Shown: positions 28,920-38,306, counted from the first letter of the stretch. The stretch is 64,000 bases of DNA from Chryseobacterium paridis (GCF_016595215.1 NZ_JAENHK010000001.1:434001-498000), one strand, 5' to 3'. Program-made: numbers and translations. Notes: a model not told the origin generated them from the sequence alone.

Positions 28920-30188
28920 ATGGAAACAAAAAAAGTGGCTATAGTAGGATACAACAGAATTCCTTTTGCCAGAATGAATACCGCATATTCCGATGCCGGA
29001 AATCAGGATTTGCTGGTCTCGGCTTTAAATGGATTAATAGATCGTTACCACCTGAAAGGAAAACTTCTTGGCGAAGTTGCTGGCGGAGCTGTAATCAAAC
29101 ACATATCCGAAAGCAACCTCATCAGAGAAACGGTAATGAATACTTCTCTCGATCCAGCAACGCCTGCGTGTGATCTGCAACAAGCTTGTGACACGGGAAT
29201 TGAAGCAGCGATTTATATCGGAAATAAAATAGCGCTGGGACAGATAGAAAGTGGAATCGCCTGTGGTGTAGAAGCTATGAGCAATATCCCTTTTGAATCT
29301 TCCGCTAGACTACGAAAAGCTCTTCTAAAAGCTAATAAAGAAAAATCAGCTTTTGGAAAATTAAAATACCTCTTAAGCCCATCCCTAAAAGACTGGATGC
29401 CTATTCCGTATAAAGGACAAGAGCCTAAAACAGGCTTGGTAATGGGTGAACATACAGAAATCACCGCTAAATATTATCAGATATCCCGTGAAGATCAGGA
29501 TGAATTAGCTTTTAAAAGTCATAAAAATATGGCAAAAGCTTATGATGAAGGATTTTTCAATGATATGATCACACCTGCATTTGGTCTAGAGAAAGATAAT
29601 AATCTTCGTCTTGATACTACGCTGGAAAAATTAGCTCAACTAAAACCAGCATTCGATAAACAAAACGGCACACTGACTGCAGGAAACTCTACTCCTTTTA
29701 CAGATGGAGCCTCTGCAGTCTTACTAGCCAGTGAGGAATGGGCTAAAGCCAATAATTTGCCCATCTTAGCATATATCACTTTCTCAGAAATAGCCGGGAT
29801 AGAATATGTCGAGAACAGACAAAATTTACTTCTCGCCCCTGTGTTTGCCGCTGATAGAATGCTGAAAAAAGCAGGAATGAATCTTGAAGACTTTGATTAT
29901 TATGAAATCCATGAAGCGTTTGCAGCACAGGTTTTAGCAACTATTAAAATCTGGGAAAATGATGACCTCGCTAAAAAGTTTGGTCTTGAAAAAGCTTTAG
30001 GTAAAATTGACAGGAGCAAGCTGAATGTAAAAGGAGGAAGCCTTGCAGCTGCCCATCCATTTGCAGCAACAGGTGGACGAATTATAGCTACTCTGGCCAA
30101 ACTTTTAAATGAAAAAGGAAGCGGAAAAGGCTTTATTTCTATTTGTGCCGCCAGAGGACAGGGAGTCACCATGATTTTAGAAAAATAA
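28920..30188 (+). CDS. Thiolase family protein (acetyl-CoA acyltransferase, FadI-like)
   Basis: A 422-residue thiolase. The acylation Cys lies in the CDLQQACDTG region (near residue 90); HEAFAAQ supplies His and the C-terminal ICAARGQGVTMI the second catalytic Cys. The ATG used is 10 bases after the tetR stop; a longer reading frame overlaps tetR and was rejected. Thiolases cleave 3-ketoacyl-CoA or condense acyl-CoAs. With a hotdog thioesterase and a KAS II enzyme in the same operon, a role in acyl chain remodelling or turnover is likely. Confidence 0.9.
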   Translation: METKKVAIVGYNRIPFARMNTAYSDAGNQDLLVSALNGLIDRYHLKGKLLGEVAGGAVIKHISESNLIRETVMNTSLDPATPACDLQQACDTGIEAAIYIGNKIALGQIESGIACGVEAMSNIPFESSARLRKALLKANKEKSAFGKLKYLLSPSLKDWMPIPYKGQEPKTGLVMGEHTEITAKYYQISREDQDELAFKSHKNMAKAYDEGFFNDMITPAFGLEKDNNLRLDTTLEKLAQLKPAFDKQNGTLTAGNSTPFTDGASAVLLASEEWAKANNLPILAYITFSEIAGIEYVENRQNLLLAPVFAADRMLKKAGMNLEDFDYYEIHEAFAAQVLATIKIWENDDLAKKFGLEKALGKIDRSKLNVKGGSLAAAHPFAATGGRIIATLAKLLNEKGSGKGFISICAARGQGVTMILEK

Positions 30189-30198
30189 GAATTGCAAT

Positions 30199-30624
30199 AT
30201 GGATCGATTAGAACAGTTAAAACAGTTTATTGGAAAAGAATTTGATCAGTCTCCTTCACCATTTATGAAATGGCTGAATCCCATTGTTCTTTCTGTAGAA
30301 GAAGGAAAGCTGGAGTTCCAATATACTGTACGGCCAGAGTGGCTGAACCCTATTGGTAATCTTCATGGCGGAGTAACTGCAGCTATTGTGGACGACATCA
30401 TTGGAGCCACCATGTTTTCATTAAACGAAAATTCTTTCATAACAACGATAAATAATGTCATCGATTATTTTTCAACTGCGAAAGAAAATGATAATATTGT
30501 AGCCGAAACTATAATCATTAAAAGAGGGAAGCAATTTGTAAATGCCCAATGCGAAATATGGAACGCAGATAAAACAAGATTAATTGCTAGAGGAACCTCT
30601 AATTTATTTAAAATCAATAACTAG
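30199..30624 (+). CDS. PaaI family hotdog-fold thioesterase
   Basis: A 141-residue single hotdog domain. The NPIGNLHGGVTAAIVDDIIGATM segment contains the HGG motif and conserved acidic residue of PaaI/YbgC-like acyl-CoA thioesterases. It is cytoplasmic. Its start is 10 bases after the thiolase stop and its stop 2 bases before the KAS II start, so the three are translationally coupled. Confidence 0.88.
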   Translation: MDRLEQLKQFIGKEFDQSPSPFMKWLNPIVLSVEEGKLEFQYTVRPEWLNPIGNLHGGVTAAIVDDIIGATMFSLNENSFITTINNVIDYFSTAKENDNIVAETIIIKRGKQFVNAQCEIWNADKTRLIARGTSNLFKINN

Positions 30625-30626
30625 GT

Positions 30627-31868
30627 ATGAAAAGAGTTGTCATTACAGGAATGGGTGCAGTCACACCCTTAGGAAACAATGTCGAAGATTTCTGGCAAAA
30701 CAGTATTAATGGAGTGAGCGGAGCGGCTTTGATCAAACATTTCAATGCAGAGAAATTTAAAGTTCATTTTGCATGTGAAGTAAAAGATTTTGACCCTAAA
30801 ACACATTTAACTCATAATGAAATAAAAAGAAGTGATCTTTTCACACAGTACGCAATGTATGCATCTGCAGAAGCGATCCAGGATTCAGGATTAGATCTTG
30901 AAAATATGGATCCTTTTGATACTGGTGTGATCTGGGGAACAGGACAAGGAGGTATGCTAACTTTTGAAAATGAAGTCGCAGAATATTATACTGGCGATGG
31001 AACGCCTCGTTTTAACCCGTTCTTTGTTCCAAAATTCATTGCAAATATGGCTTCCGGGATGATTTCCATGAAATATGGACTTCAGGGAATTAATTACACG
31101 ACAGTTTCTGCATGTGCTACAGGGAATACAGCCTTAATGGATGCTTTTAATTATATCCGCTTAGGGAAGGCAAAAGTCATTATCAGTGGTGGTTCCGAAG
31201 CAGGTATTACTCCGGCTTCTGTAGGCGGGTTCTCTACTATGAAAGCGATGTCTACCAGAAATGATGATTTTGCAACAGCAAGCCGTCCTTATGATGCTGA
31301 CAGGGATGGATTCGTCATCGGAGAAGGTGCAGGATCTTTAGTTCTTGAGGAATATGAGCACGCAAAAAGCAGAGGAGCAAAAATTTATGCAGAATTAGTA
31401 GGTGCAGCAATGACTGCGGATGCCTATCATATGACTGCTCCGCATCCGGAAGGTACCGGTGCTATCAAAGCCATGCAACTTGCTCTTCAGGAAGCGGGGA
31501 TCAATACAGAAGACATTGACTATATTAATCCTCATGCTACTTCAACTCCTATGGGAGACATCGTGGAATTAAAAGCAATCAATAGTCTGTTCAAAGGAAG
31601 CAAAAAACTTGACATCAGTGGAACAAAGTCGATGACGGGACATTTATTAGGTGCAGCTGGCGCAGCGGAGGCTATTCTTTCTATAAAAGCGATTCAGAAT
31701 GGGATTATCCCACCAACAATCAATTTGCACAATATTGATCCGAACATTCCTAAAGATGTTAATATCGTGTTCAATGAGGCTAAAGAGAAAAATATTACTT
31801 ATGCTTTAAGTAATGCTTTTGGATTTGGAGGACATAATGCGACCTTAATCTTTAAGAAGTTTAGCTAA
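30627..31868 (+). CDS. fabF: Beta-ketoacyl-ACP synthase II
   Basis: A 413-residue condensing enzyme of fatty acid synthesis. The Cys-His-His triad is visible in VSACATGN (Cys near residue 161), PHATSTPMGD (His near 301) and GHLLGAAG (His near 338). Length and motifs fit FabF. It ends a TetR-led operon with a thiolase and thioesterase rather than a core fab cluster, so it is probably an additional KAS II with a specialised or inducible role. An extensive repeat element follows the stop. Confidence 0.9.
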   Translation: MKRVVITGMGAVTPLGNNVEDFWQNSINGVSGAALIKHFNAEKFKVHFACEVKDFDPKTHLTHNEIKRSDLFTQYAMYASAEAIQDSGLDLENMDPFDTGVIWGTGQGGMLTFENEVAEYYTGDGTPRFNPFFVPKFIANMASGMISMKYGLQGINYTTVSACATGNTALMDAFNYIRLGKAKVIISGGSEAGITPASVGGFSTMKAMSTRNDDFATASRPYDADRDGFVIGEGAGSLVLEEYEHAKSRGAKIYAELVGAAMTADAYHMTAPHPEGTGAIKAMQLALQEAGINTEDIDYINPHATSTPMGDIVELKAINSLFKGSKKLDISGTKSMTGHLLGAAGAAEAILSIKAIQNGIIPPTINLHNIDPNIPKDVNIVFNEAKEKNITYALSNAFGFGGHNATLIFKKFS

Positions 31869-31875
31869 AGAATTA

Positions 31876-32043
31876 GTTAATCGCGAAGGCGCTAATTTTT
31901 TTAATCTAACGTTTTTAAGGCGCAAGGTTTTTATCTCCGATAAAAATATTTTTTCCAAGAATTTAAAACATTGAAAATCTTTGATTTTCTTGCGCCTTAA
32001 AAATTACTTCAAATAAAAATTTCTTTGCGGCTTTGCGATTAAC
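31876..32043. repeat. 168-bp intergenic element with nested inverted repeats
   Basis: The outer arms GTTAATCGCGAAGGC (from 31876) and its near-complement ending at 32043 differ at two or three bases. An inner stem TTTTTAAGGCGCAAG (31912-31926) pairs perfectly with 31989-32003. Inside it sit two further perfect hairpins: TTTTTATC/GATAAAAA (31928-31946) and GAAAATC/GATTTTC (31973-31989). The layout is cloverleaf-like. It has no coding potential and resembles dispersed intergenic repeats of Flavobacteriia from memory. Confidence 0.75.
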
Positions 32044-32068
32044 CAACCTATTAACAATTACAAATAAT

Positions 32069-32094
32069 AAAAGCAGTCAAAATTGACTGCTTTT
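32069..32094. terminator. Bidirectional hairpin terminator
   Basis: AAAAGCAGTCAA (32069-32080) and TTGACTGCTTTT (32083-32094) are perfect complements around two bases. It sits between fabF and the convergent cupin gene and can serve both. Confidence 0.85.
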
Positions 32095-32099
32095 CTATT

Positions 32100-32480
32100 T
32101 TATTCGGATTCAGGAATAAAAAAATCATCTGCTTCCTCTTCAATTGGAATATAAAGCCTCTCCCACTGATCTCCTTCTATTATTTCCCAACTATGCCCAA
32201 CACCATCTGTATCCTCTGCTACTAAAATTATTCCCGGTTCAATTAGAAATGTGGAACCATCACTAACTTTAAATAAAATATTTCCTTTTAATGTTACCAC
32301 ATACTGTCTCCTCGGAGCCGGATGTGTATTTTTTTCCCATTCTTCTGTTATCGTACTTATCCAAAAAGTAGTTGTGTTCATGGATTTCAAAGTAGGTATT
32401 TTACCTTTTTCGAACCTGCTCGTTCCATCAGAATTACTGAGTAACCTAAAAGCTGGAACAAACTCACTTGTACTTTTCAT
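32100..32480 (-). CDS. Cupin domain protein
   Basis: A 126-residue small cytoplasmic cupin. The barrel-like core includes HPAPRRQYVVTLKGNILFKVSDG and the later PGIILVAEDTDGVGHSW, which carry the two cupin motifs with His residues that could bind metal. I do not recognise a specific enzyme. It is the downstream neighbour of an L,D-transpeptidase-like gene on the same strand, 48 bases away. Confidence 0.75.
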   Translation of the reverse strand: MKSTSEFVPAFRLLSNSDGTSRFEKGKIPTLKSMNTTTFWISTITEEWEKNTHPAPRRQYVVTLKGNILFKVSDGSTFLIEPGIILVAEDTDGVGHSWEIIEGDQWERLYIPIEEEADDFFIPESE

Positions 32481-32528
32481 ACGAACTTTTACTTTTATTG
32501 ATGGATCGCCTTTATGGCAATACCCTTC

Positions 32529-33287
32529 TTAAGCCTTTAACCATTCTGAAGAAGAAAGATAATTCTGATCAGGATAATAAATGAACAGGCAATTTCTTCC
32601 TTTTATAGTATTAATGATCGGAGCTGTAAGATCTTTAGGAATTGCCGGACATCCCCAGCTTCTTCCTATTCTTTTATGCATTGCTGCAAACTCTTCACTT
32701 ACATAATTCGCTCCATGCATTACGATTGCTCTTTTATAAGCTGCATCATTAAATCCCTTGTCCATTCCCAGCAATCTTAAAGAATATCCGTTATCTCCAT
32801 TATAAGTAGCATCTGTGATATAGAATCCCATACTACTCTGAAGTGAGCTTTCAGTATTTGAAAAATTGGTTGCAAATTCTTCTCCCGTATTCTTTCCGTG
32901 AGCAACCAGGGAGTTAAATAAAACTTTCTTTTCTTGTGTATCAATTACCCACAGTCTATTGGTATTGGAAGACATAGAAAAATCACAAACTGTTAATAAA
33001 TGCGAATCCTGGCTTAGTAATCCCGCTTTTTTTAAATTTTCAAAACCTGTTACAGCTTTTAAAAATACTTCTTCATTCAGTTCATGTCCAGGTTCAAATG
33101 TAATTGATTTATATAATGCTTCTGATGAAGATACAGCCTTTACTGCCTTCTCAGATTTCGTGTCGGATAATCTTTCAATTTTTTCTGTGCTTATGGTTTC
33201 ACTTCTCAAATTTCCTTTCTCCGGGGAAATGTAAAATGAAGTGGTAACCATATACGCAAAGCCTAACAGGCTATATAATCCTTTCAT
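32529..33287 (-). CDS. Murein L,D-transpeptidase catalytic domain family protein
   Basis: A 252-residue exported protein with an N-terminal hydrophobic segment. The catalytic domain (about residues 95-245) is the YkuD_2 type: IVMHGANYV supplies the conserved His and GRSWGCPAIP the catalytic Cys. These proteins are related to L,D-transpeptidases that crosslink peptidoglycan or attach proteins to it. The location is periplasmic or outer-membrane-facing. I see no operon partner other than the cupin gene downstream. Confidence 0.85.
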   Translation of the reverse strand: MKGLYSLLGFAYMVTTSFYISPEKGNLRSETISTEKIERLSDTKSEKAVKAVSSSEALYKSITFEPGHELNEEVFLKAVTGFENLKKAGLLSQDSHLLTVCDFSMSSNTNRLWVIDTQEKKVLFNSLVAHGKNTGEEFATNFSNTESSLQSSMGFYITDATYNGDNGYSLRLLGMDKGFNDAAYKRAIVMHGANYVSEEFAAMHKRIGRSWGCPAIPKDLTAPIINTIKGRNCLFIYYPDQNYLSSSEWLKA

Positions 33288-33442
33288 TCAATAACTATGT
33301 AAAAATAAATTAGTGGGGCAAAATTATAAAAACATAGCCACCCGAAGGTTAAAATCAATCTAAGTTTAACGCTATTTAAGAAACTTTAACGTCCTGATTC
33401 TGTGAATTAAACGACTTATTTTCATAAGTTCTAACCGAATAC

Positions 33443-33580
33443 CTGACATACGAAATTCATACGATTCTGTAGTTACTATGGGCTTTAAGCTGTCATCGAA
33501 AACATGTCTTAGTGGGAATTATATCCTTGAAAAAATAGCCAAATTCTTCATATCCGTAAGTCATCCCTTTCTTTTAAGAA
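33443..33580 (-). pseudogene. Decayed msrB fragment
   Basis: This stretch of the 338-bp gap at 33288-33625 matches the C-terminal half of the intact msrB 605 bp away. The 17 bases at 33492-33508 are identical to 34097-34113. On the minus strand one frame reads KKGMTYGYEEFGYFFK, which aligns with KRDTAYGMERVEVLCK of MsrB. The next frame then reads RHVFDDSLKP, aligning with GHVFDDGPKP, so there is at least one frameshift. The catalytic RYC motif is lost. The rest of the gap shows nothing I recognise. Confidence 0.75.
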
Positions 33581-33625
33581 ATTTATTCGTTATCAAATAA
33601 TTAGTTTAAGTCAATTATAGAAATT

Positions 33626-34015
33626 CTAATGACTATCAGAAATATCTGTCTGATTATACATCTCTTCAAGTTTTTCCCAATATGCTTTGTTTATAGGCTC
33701 ATATAAAACATAAATGCATTTGATGGCAAAAATATCCAGTTGACTTCTGCTTCCAATCCAGTTCATGATATTTTTAGCTAATCTTTTTCCATCAAATCCT
33801 GCCCATTCTCCGGCGGGAATTAAAAGATTGGAAAATAGCACAGGGAAAACTTCATATTGATCTATCTTTTTTATTTCTTCAAAAGTAAAGGGACTTTTAA
33901 CTAAGATTCGGATAACATACTGAAAATCTGAATCCTGAAGCTCTGTATCCAGATATAATTCTGACAATGCTTCCCAGACTAATTTCCGTTCATCAAGATA
34001 CTGCAGCCCCTCCAT
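33626..34015 (-). CDS. Conserved hypothetical protein (DUF7079-like)
   Basis: A 129-residue cytoplasmic protein with no signal peptide. RKLVWEALSELYLDTELQD and SNLLIPAGEWAGFD resemble a small family I recall as DUF7079, of unknown function. It starts 6 bases after the msrB stop and is probably cotranscribed with it. The pattern of Trp and acidic residues suggests a compact helical domain; no catalytic motif is visible. Confidence 0.7.
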   Translation of the reverse strand: MEGLQYLDERKLVWEALSELYLDTELQDSDFQYVIRILVKSPFTFEEIKKIDQYEVFPVLFSNLLIPAGEWAGFDGKRLAKNIMNWIGSRSQLDIFAIKCIYVLYEPINKAYWEKLEEMYNQTDISDSH

Positions 34016-34021
34016 AGAAAT

Positions 34022-34465
34022 CTAAACTATAGAATCAGAAACGAATTCCAGACTTACTGAATTCATGCAATACCTCAATCCTGTAGGCTTTGGTCCGTCA
34101 TCGAAAACATGTCCCAAATGGGAGTCACATCGTTTACAAAGAACCTCTACCCGTTCCATTCCGTAGGCTGTATCTCTTTTATAATAAACCCCTTCTTTAT
34201 CCGCTTCAAAGAAACTTGGCCAACCACAACTACTCGCAAATTTTGATGTGGAACGAAACAGGTGATTTCCACAGACGGCACAATAATAGTCCCCTATTTC
34301 ATCAAATTCATTATATTTTCCAGTAAAGGCCCTTTCTGTAGCTGCTTCTCTTGACACAGCATACAAATCCGGAGGTAGAATCTTTTTCCATTCTTCGTTG
34401 GATACATCCAATTTTGTGGTATCTGTTCGTGAGTAGTATGGATTGTTTTTTGCATGGTTTTCCAT
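34022..34465 (-). CDS. msrB: Peptide-methionine (R)-S-oxide reductase
   Basis: A 147-residue enzyme that repairs the R epimer of methionine sulfoxide in proteins. Two zinc-binding pairs, CAVC (about 61-64) and CKRC (about 109-112), and the catalytic RYCMNS (Cys near residue 132) are all present, with the family GHVFDDGP segment. There is no signal peptide, so it is cytoplasmic. A DUF7079-like gene follows closely, and a degraded second copy of msrB lies just beyond. Confidence 0.95.
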   Translation of the reverse strand: MENHAKNNPYYSRTDTTKLDVSNEEWKKILPPDLYAVSREAATERAFTGKYNEFDEIGDYYCAVCGNHLFRSTSKFASSCGWPSFFEADKEGVYYKRDTAYGMERVEVLCKRCDSHLGHVFDDGPKPTGLRYCMNSVSLEFVSDSIV

Positions 34466-34569
34466 AGATGTAATTTTGATAGGTTGATGATTCTGCGAAC
34501 ATGATTGCAGAAAATGATTAGTATGATTGAAATTAAAATTTCATAATCAAATTTACTAAATTTGACTAT

Positions 34570-35814
34570 ATGAACGATGAAGCCAAAAGAAAACAATTAA
34601 GAAAATATAAAGCGTTTGCTACAGGATTATTTGTGTTAATGGTGATTATTTTTATCATTACCACTATTCTCCAGAAAACAAATACTTCTCACTGGATCGG
34701 TTATGTCCGGGCATTCTCTGAAGCAGCTATGGTAGGTGCTTTAGCGGATTGGTTTGCCGTGACTGCCTTATTCCGTCATCCTCTCGGGCTACCCATTCCA
34801 CATACCAATTTAATTGAAAACAGCAAGGAAAGATTGGGAGATAACCTTGGGAGTTTTGTAGTGACGAATTTTCTCTCACCCCAAAATATACGCCCCTACA
34901 TTCAGAAACTTAAAATATCAAATTTCGTAGGCGAATGGTTGGTAAAGGAAAAGAATCAGGAAATTTTAATTAAAAACCTTTCAGACATTGTTCTGGACAT
35001 TCTCAATAAACTGGATGATTCTGTGGTAAGTGATTTTATCAGTAAGAAAGTCTCTGAAATGACGAACGGAATTAAGTTTAATGTTATTATCGGAAATGGA
35101 ATTAATTATCTTTTGGATAAAAATGATCATCAGAGAATCATTACCAATCTTTCAAAGCAGATCAAAGATTATATTATCGAGAATGATGAAATGATTGAAG
35201 AACGGGTAAAAAAAGGAAGCTATTCTTTCATCCCATCTTTTGTTGATAATAAAATTGCCGAAAAAATTGCTAGCGGCCTGTCAGATTTTTTCAAAGAAGT
35301 GGAAGAAGATCCGCAACATGAGATACGATCTTTAATTACAAAAAAGATTTATGAATTTTCATTGGACTTAAAAGAAGATCCAAAATGGGAAGGAGAATTT
35401 GACAACATTAAAAATGGTCTGCTAAAAAATGATAAGCTGAATGAATATTCTAATGACATTTGGGCCTCCATCAAAAACACGCTCACCAAAGAACTACAGG
35501 AGGATCATTCTTCATTAAAAAATTATATTTCTAAAAATTTAAATGAATTCTCCCAGAATCTAAAAACCGATGAAAAGCTTCAAAATAAAATAGATCATTG
35601 GGTACGTGTCACTGCTTATAAATATATTCTGAAAAACACCCATCAATTTGGAAACCTCATCAGCTCTACTGTAGGTAATTGGAAAGGTAAAGAGCTCAGC
35701 GAGAAAATGGAGCTGGAAGTTGGAAAAGATCTTCAGTTTATTCGCGTAAATGGTACACTTGTAGGAGGATTGGTCGGTTTGATTATTTATACAATTGCCA
35801 ACTTCTTTATATGA
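34570..35814 (+). CDS. DUF445 family membrane protein
   Basis: A 414-residue protein with membrane segments at both ends (FATGLFVLMVIIFIITTI near residue 15 and GGLVGLIIYTIANFF at the C-terminus) and a long, charged, largely helical middle. SEAAMVGALADWFAVTALFRHPLGLPIPHT is the DUF445 (YjiN/YheB-like) signature. Function is unknown. It is divergent from msrB. Confidence 0.9.
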   Translation: MNDEAKRKQLRKYKAFATGLFVLMVIIFIITTILQKTNTSHWIGYVRAFSEAAMVGALADWFAVTALFRHPLGLPIPHTNLIENSKERLGDNLGSFVVTNFLSPQNIRPYIQKLKISNFVGEWLVKEKNQEILIKNLSDIVLDILNKLDDSVVSDFISKKVSEMTNGIKFNVIIGNGINYLLDKNDHQRIITNLSKQIKDYIIENDEMIEERVKKGSYSFIPSFVDNKIAEKIASGLSDFFKEVEEDPQHEIRSLITKKIYEFSLDLKEDPKWEGEFDNIKNGLLKNDKLNEYSNDIWASIKNTLTKELQEDHSSLKNYISKNLNEFSQNLKTDEKLQNKIDHWVRVTAYKYILKNTHQFGNLISSTVGNWKGKELSEKMELEVGKDLQFIRVNGTLVGGLVGLIIYTIANFFI

Positions 35815-35845
35815 TAAAAAACTAAAAACTAACCATCCACCAATC

Positions 35846-36730
35846 ATGAAAAAACTCATTCTACTATTCCTGTGCTCAACAGGCTTTCTTTGTCTCGCTC
35901 AACATGTTGAATTAAAAAACAGTATCGATTCATCACAAATCTTCAAAGGAGAAGTTGCAAACATTCCAATTACTATTCAGCTGCGTTACACCGGAATCGT
36001 GGATTGTAACCAATACCAACATTTTGTAGACGGATGGTACTATTACGACAAGTATCAGAAAAAAATCCCTCTAACTGGTATTTACGATCATGGAAGTTTA
36101 TATCTGTATCATTTTGGAAACAAACAAAAACAGAACTCTAAAATACTTGGTGAGAAGATCACCTCACCCCGACTGATTGAGAAAACTGATAGTATTGCTA
36201 AAACGCTGAACCCTAAAGAAACCTTGACTTTTACAAACGACCATTCGGATCGTGAAATTTCAGGTTCTTTTATATTAGGAAGTAAAACACAACCAGCAAA
36301 GCTATTGACGAAAAATAGCATGATCTACAGATTTAATAATTACCTTACTCTTCCTAATAACAAGAAGATCAACACGTATGATTTTATAGATCGTTATGGT
36401 GGAAACAAATTATTATCTTACAGCTCAGATAAAACGGGAAACAGGGTTTTACTGTATTTTGAACATACTTCTAATTTTAATGCATGCGGAATGTGTGGTG
36501 CCAGCGAAGGAGAAAAGGGATACAGGGTTTTATATTTTACCAATGACTGGAATTATAAAAGACATGAAGATTTTCTTACAGAAAGCTGTATCAATAATAT
36601 CTATGATACTACGGTCAGTAAAAATAAAGATCCGAAAATTTTAAAGTTTAGCATAAAGAAAACGACGACAAATCCTGCTTACACGCTCATTGTAGATGTC
36701 AATCATGCTTCGGTTGTAAAATCAAAATAA
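35846..36730 (+). CDS. Hypothetical exported protein
   Basis: A 294-residue protein with a clear signal peptide (MKKLILLFLCSTGFLCLAQ). The ATG chosen begins this signal; an in-frame upstream ATG overlaps the DUF445 gene. The mature part is beta-rich by composition, with a CGMCG motif near residue 213 whose paired cysteines could be a disulfide or metal site. I do not recognise a family. It starts 31 bases after the DUF445 stop and could share its transcript. Confidence 0.75.
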   Translation: MKKLILLFLCSTGFLCLAQHVELKNSIDSSQIFKGEVANIPITIQLRYTGIVDCNQYQHFVDGWYYYDKYQKKIPLTGIYDHGSLYLYHFGNKQKQNSKILGEKITSPRLIEKTDSIAKTLNPKETLTFTNDHSDREISGSFILGSKTQPAKLLTKNSMIYRFNNYLTLPNNKKINTYDFIDRYGGNKLLSYSSDKTGNRVLLYFEHTSNFNACGMCGASEGEKGYRVLYFTNDWNYKRHEDFLTESCINNIYDTTVSKNKDPKILKFSIKKTTTNPAYTLIVDVNHASVVKSK

Positions 36731-36764
36731 AAAAGAGAATGATTAAAACAGCGTAAAAACCCAA

Positions 36765-36863
36765 TTTTGTCATTGACTTCGCAGAATCTTTGATTTCTGA
36801 AAGAATCTCACCACGAATTGCATCCTCACGAAGCTTTGTTTAGATTCCTACGGAATGACAAAA
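36765..36863. repeat. Intergenic repeat with terminal inverted repeats, copy 1
   Basis: It begins TTTTGTCATT and ends AATGACAAAA, a perfect 10-bp terminal inverted repeat. The interior CTGAAAGAATCTCA and ACGAATTGCA recur in a second copy about 270 bp downstream; this copy carries about 24 extra bases near its left end. It is non-coding, in the 470-bp gap before pyrD. Confidence 0.75.
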
Positions 36864-37037
36864 AGGGAGATAAAATGTTGGAGATTAATAATGATCATAG
36901 ATATTTTAGCAACAGCCTAAACTTTTTGTATTTGTCACAACTTTTTATTAATAATTAGAATTATTCAAAACATTCGATATGTTGGAGAAATCTCAAAACA
37001 TTATTTAGTTATCGGAGAGAATATTCAAAACGCAACC

Positions 37038-37108
37038 TTGTCATTCTGAAAGAATCTCAACACGAATTGCACCCTCACATAAATTTGTTTAGATCTAGAA
37101 AATGACAA
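37038..37108. repeat. Intergenic repeat with terminal inverted repeats, copy 2
   Basis: A shorter relative of the copy at 36765, beginning TTGTCATT and ending AATGACAA, with the interior CTGAAAGAATCTCA, ACGAATTGCA and TTTGTTTAGAT conserved. Between and after the two copies (36864-37037 and 37109-37200) I see only AT-rich sequence with short ATTCAAAAC repeats. Confidence 0.75.
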
Positions 37109-37200
37109 AAGGAGTTATTAAATTTTGGGAATTAGTAATCGATCTCTTTCTGATAACAGAAGAAATTCTTTTATAGTTTGATACGATAATGTTTTCGATT

Positions 37201-38223
37201 TTATCTCGGTAACCTGGAAGCTCTTACCAACAATTCTTTATTGATTTCATTGATCAATTCCGGGCCTTCATAGATAAATCCTGTGTAAAGCTGGATCAAA
37301 CTTGCTCCTGCATCAAGTTTTTCAATTGCATCTTTTGCAGTATGAATTCCTCCAACCCCAATAATAGGAAATGCTTTTCCACTTTTCTCAGAAAGAAAAC
37401 GAATGACTTCCGTAGATCTTTTTGTTAATGGTTTTCCGGAAAGGCCTCCTGTTTCAGATTTATTTTCAGAAGTAAGGTTTTCACGAGACAATGTTGTATT
37501 CGTAGCAATAACTCCAGCAATCTTTGTGTCTTTCACAATATCAATGATATCTAACAACTGATCATCGGATAAATCCGGAGCGATCTTAAGAAGAATTGGC
37601 TTTGGATTAGATTTTTCTGTGTTCATCTGTTGTAAAGTACCTAAAAGCTGTGTTAAAGGTTCTTTATCCTGAAGTTCGCGAAGGTTTGGAGTATTGGGAG
37701 AACTTACATTGACTACAAAATAATCTACATAAGGAAAAAGTGCCTCAAAACAAATTTTGTAATCATTTACAGCTTCCTCATTTGGGGTTACTTTATTTTT
37801 TCCGATGTTTCCACCAATCAATACACTTTTGTTTTTCTTAAGCCTTTCAACCGCAGCGTCTACCCCTTCATTGTTGAACCCCATTCTGTTGATGATCGCA
37901 GAATCCTCTTTTAAACGGAAAAGTCTTTTTTTATCATTTCCTGGCTGTCCCTTTGGAGTCAGTGTACCGATTTCTACAAAACCAAAACCAAGATCTGAAA
38001 GCTCTTCAAAAAGCACTGCATTTTTATCAAAACCAGCTGCCAATCCTACCGGATTTTTAAATTTCAGTCCAAAAACTTCTCTTTCTAATCTTTTGTCTTC
38101 AATAGGTTTTGGAAGAAAAAGCTTCGTTAAGAAAGGAAAATTTTTAAGCATTGAAAAAGTGAAATAGTGAACTTCTTCAGGATCGAATTTAAAAAGAATG
38201 GGACGGATCAGGGTTTTGTACAT
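37201..38223 (-). CDS. pyrD: Dihydroorotate dehydrogenase (quinone), class 2
   Basis: A 340-residue FMN enzyme of pyrimidine synthesis that oxidises dihydroorotate and passes electrons to quinone at the inner membrane. The N-terminal [19 protein letters not shown] helix is the membrane-associated extension of class 2 enzymes. [26 protein letters not shown] (catalytic Ser) and [13 protein letters not shown] are typical. The length is normal. It stands alone between the repeat region and the truC gene. Confidence 0.95.
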   Translation of the reverse strand: MYKTLIRPILFKFDPEEVHYFTFSMLKNFPFLTKLFLPKPIEDKRLEREVFGLKFKNPVGLAAGFDKNAVLFEELSDLGFGFVEIGTLTPKGQPGNDKKRLFRLKEDSAIINRMGFNNEGVDAAVERLKKNKSVLIGGNIGKNKVTPNEEAVNDYKICFEALFPYVDYFVVNVSSPNTPNLRELQDKEPLTQLLGTLQQMNTEKSNPKPILLKIAPDLSDDQLLDIIDIVKDTKIAGVIATNTTLSRENLTSENKSETGGLSGKPLTKRSTEVIRFLSEKSGKAFPIIGVGGIHTAKDAIEKLDAGASLIQLYTGFIYEGPELINEINKELLVRASRLPR

Positions 38224-38306
38224 GCCTTTTTTTGGAATACAAAGATAGGGGTTTTGGTAGAGAGTTGAAAATGGAAAGTGGAAAGTTGAGAAGTCTTATA
38301 AACATG

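Noticed and set aside
33492..33508. 17-base repeat as a shared regulatory site
   Set aside because: Flanking codons align with MsrB protein, so it is a gene relic rather than an operator.
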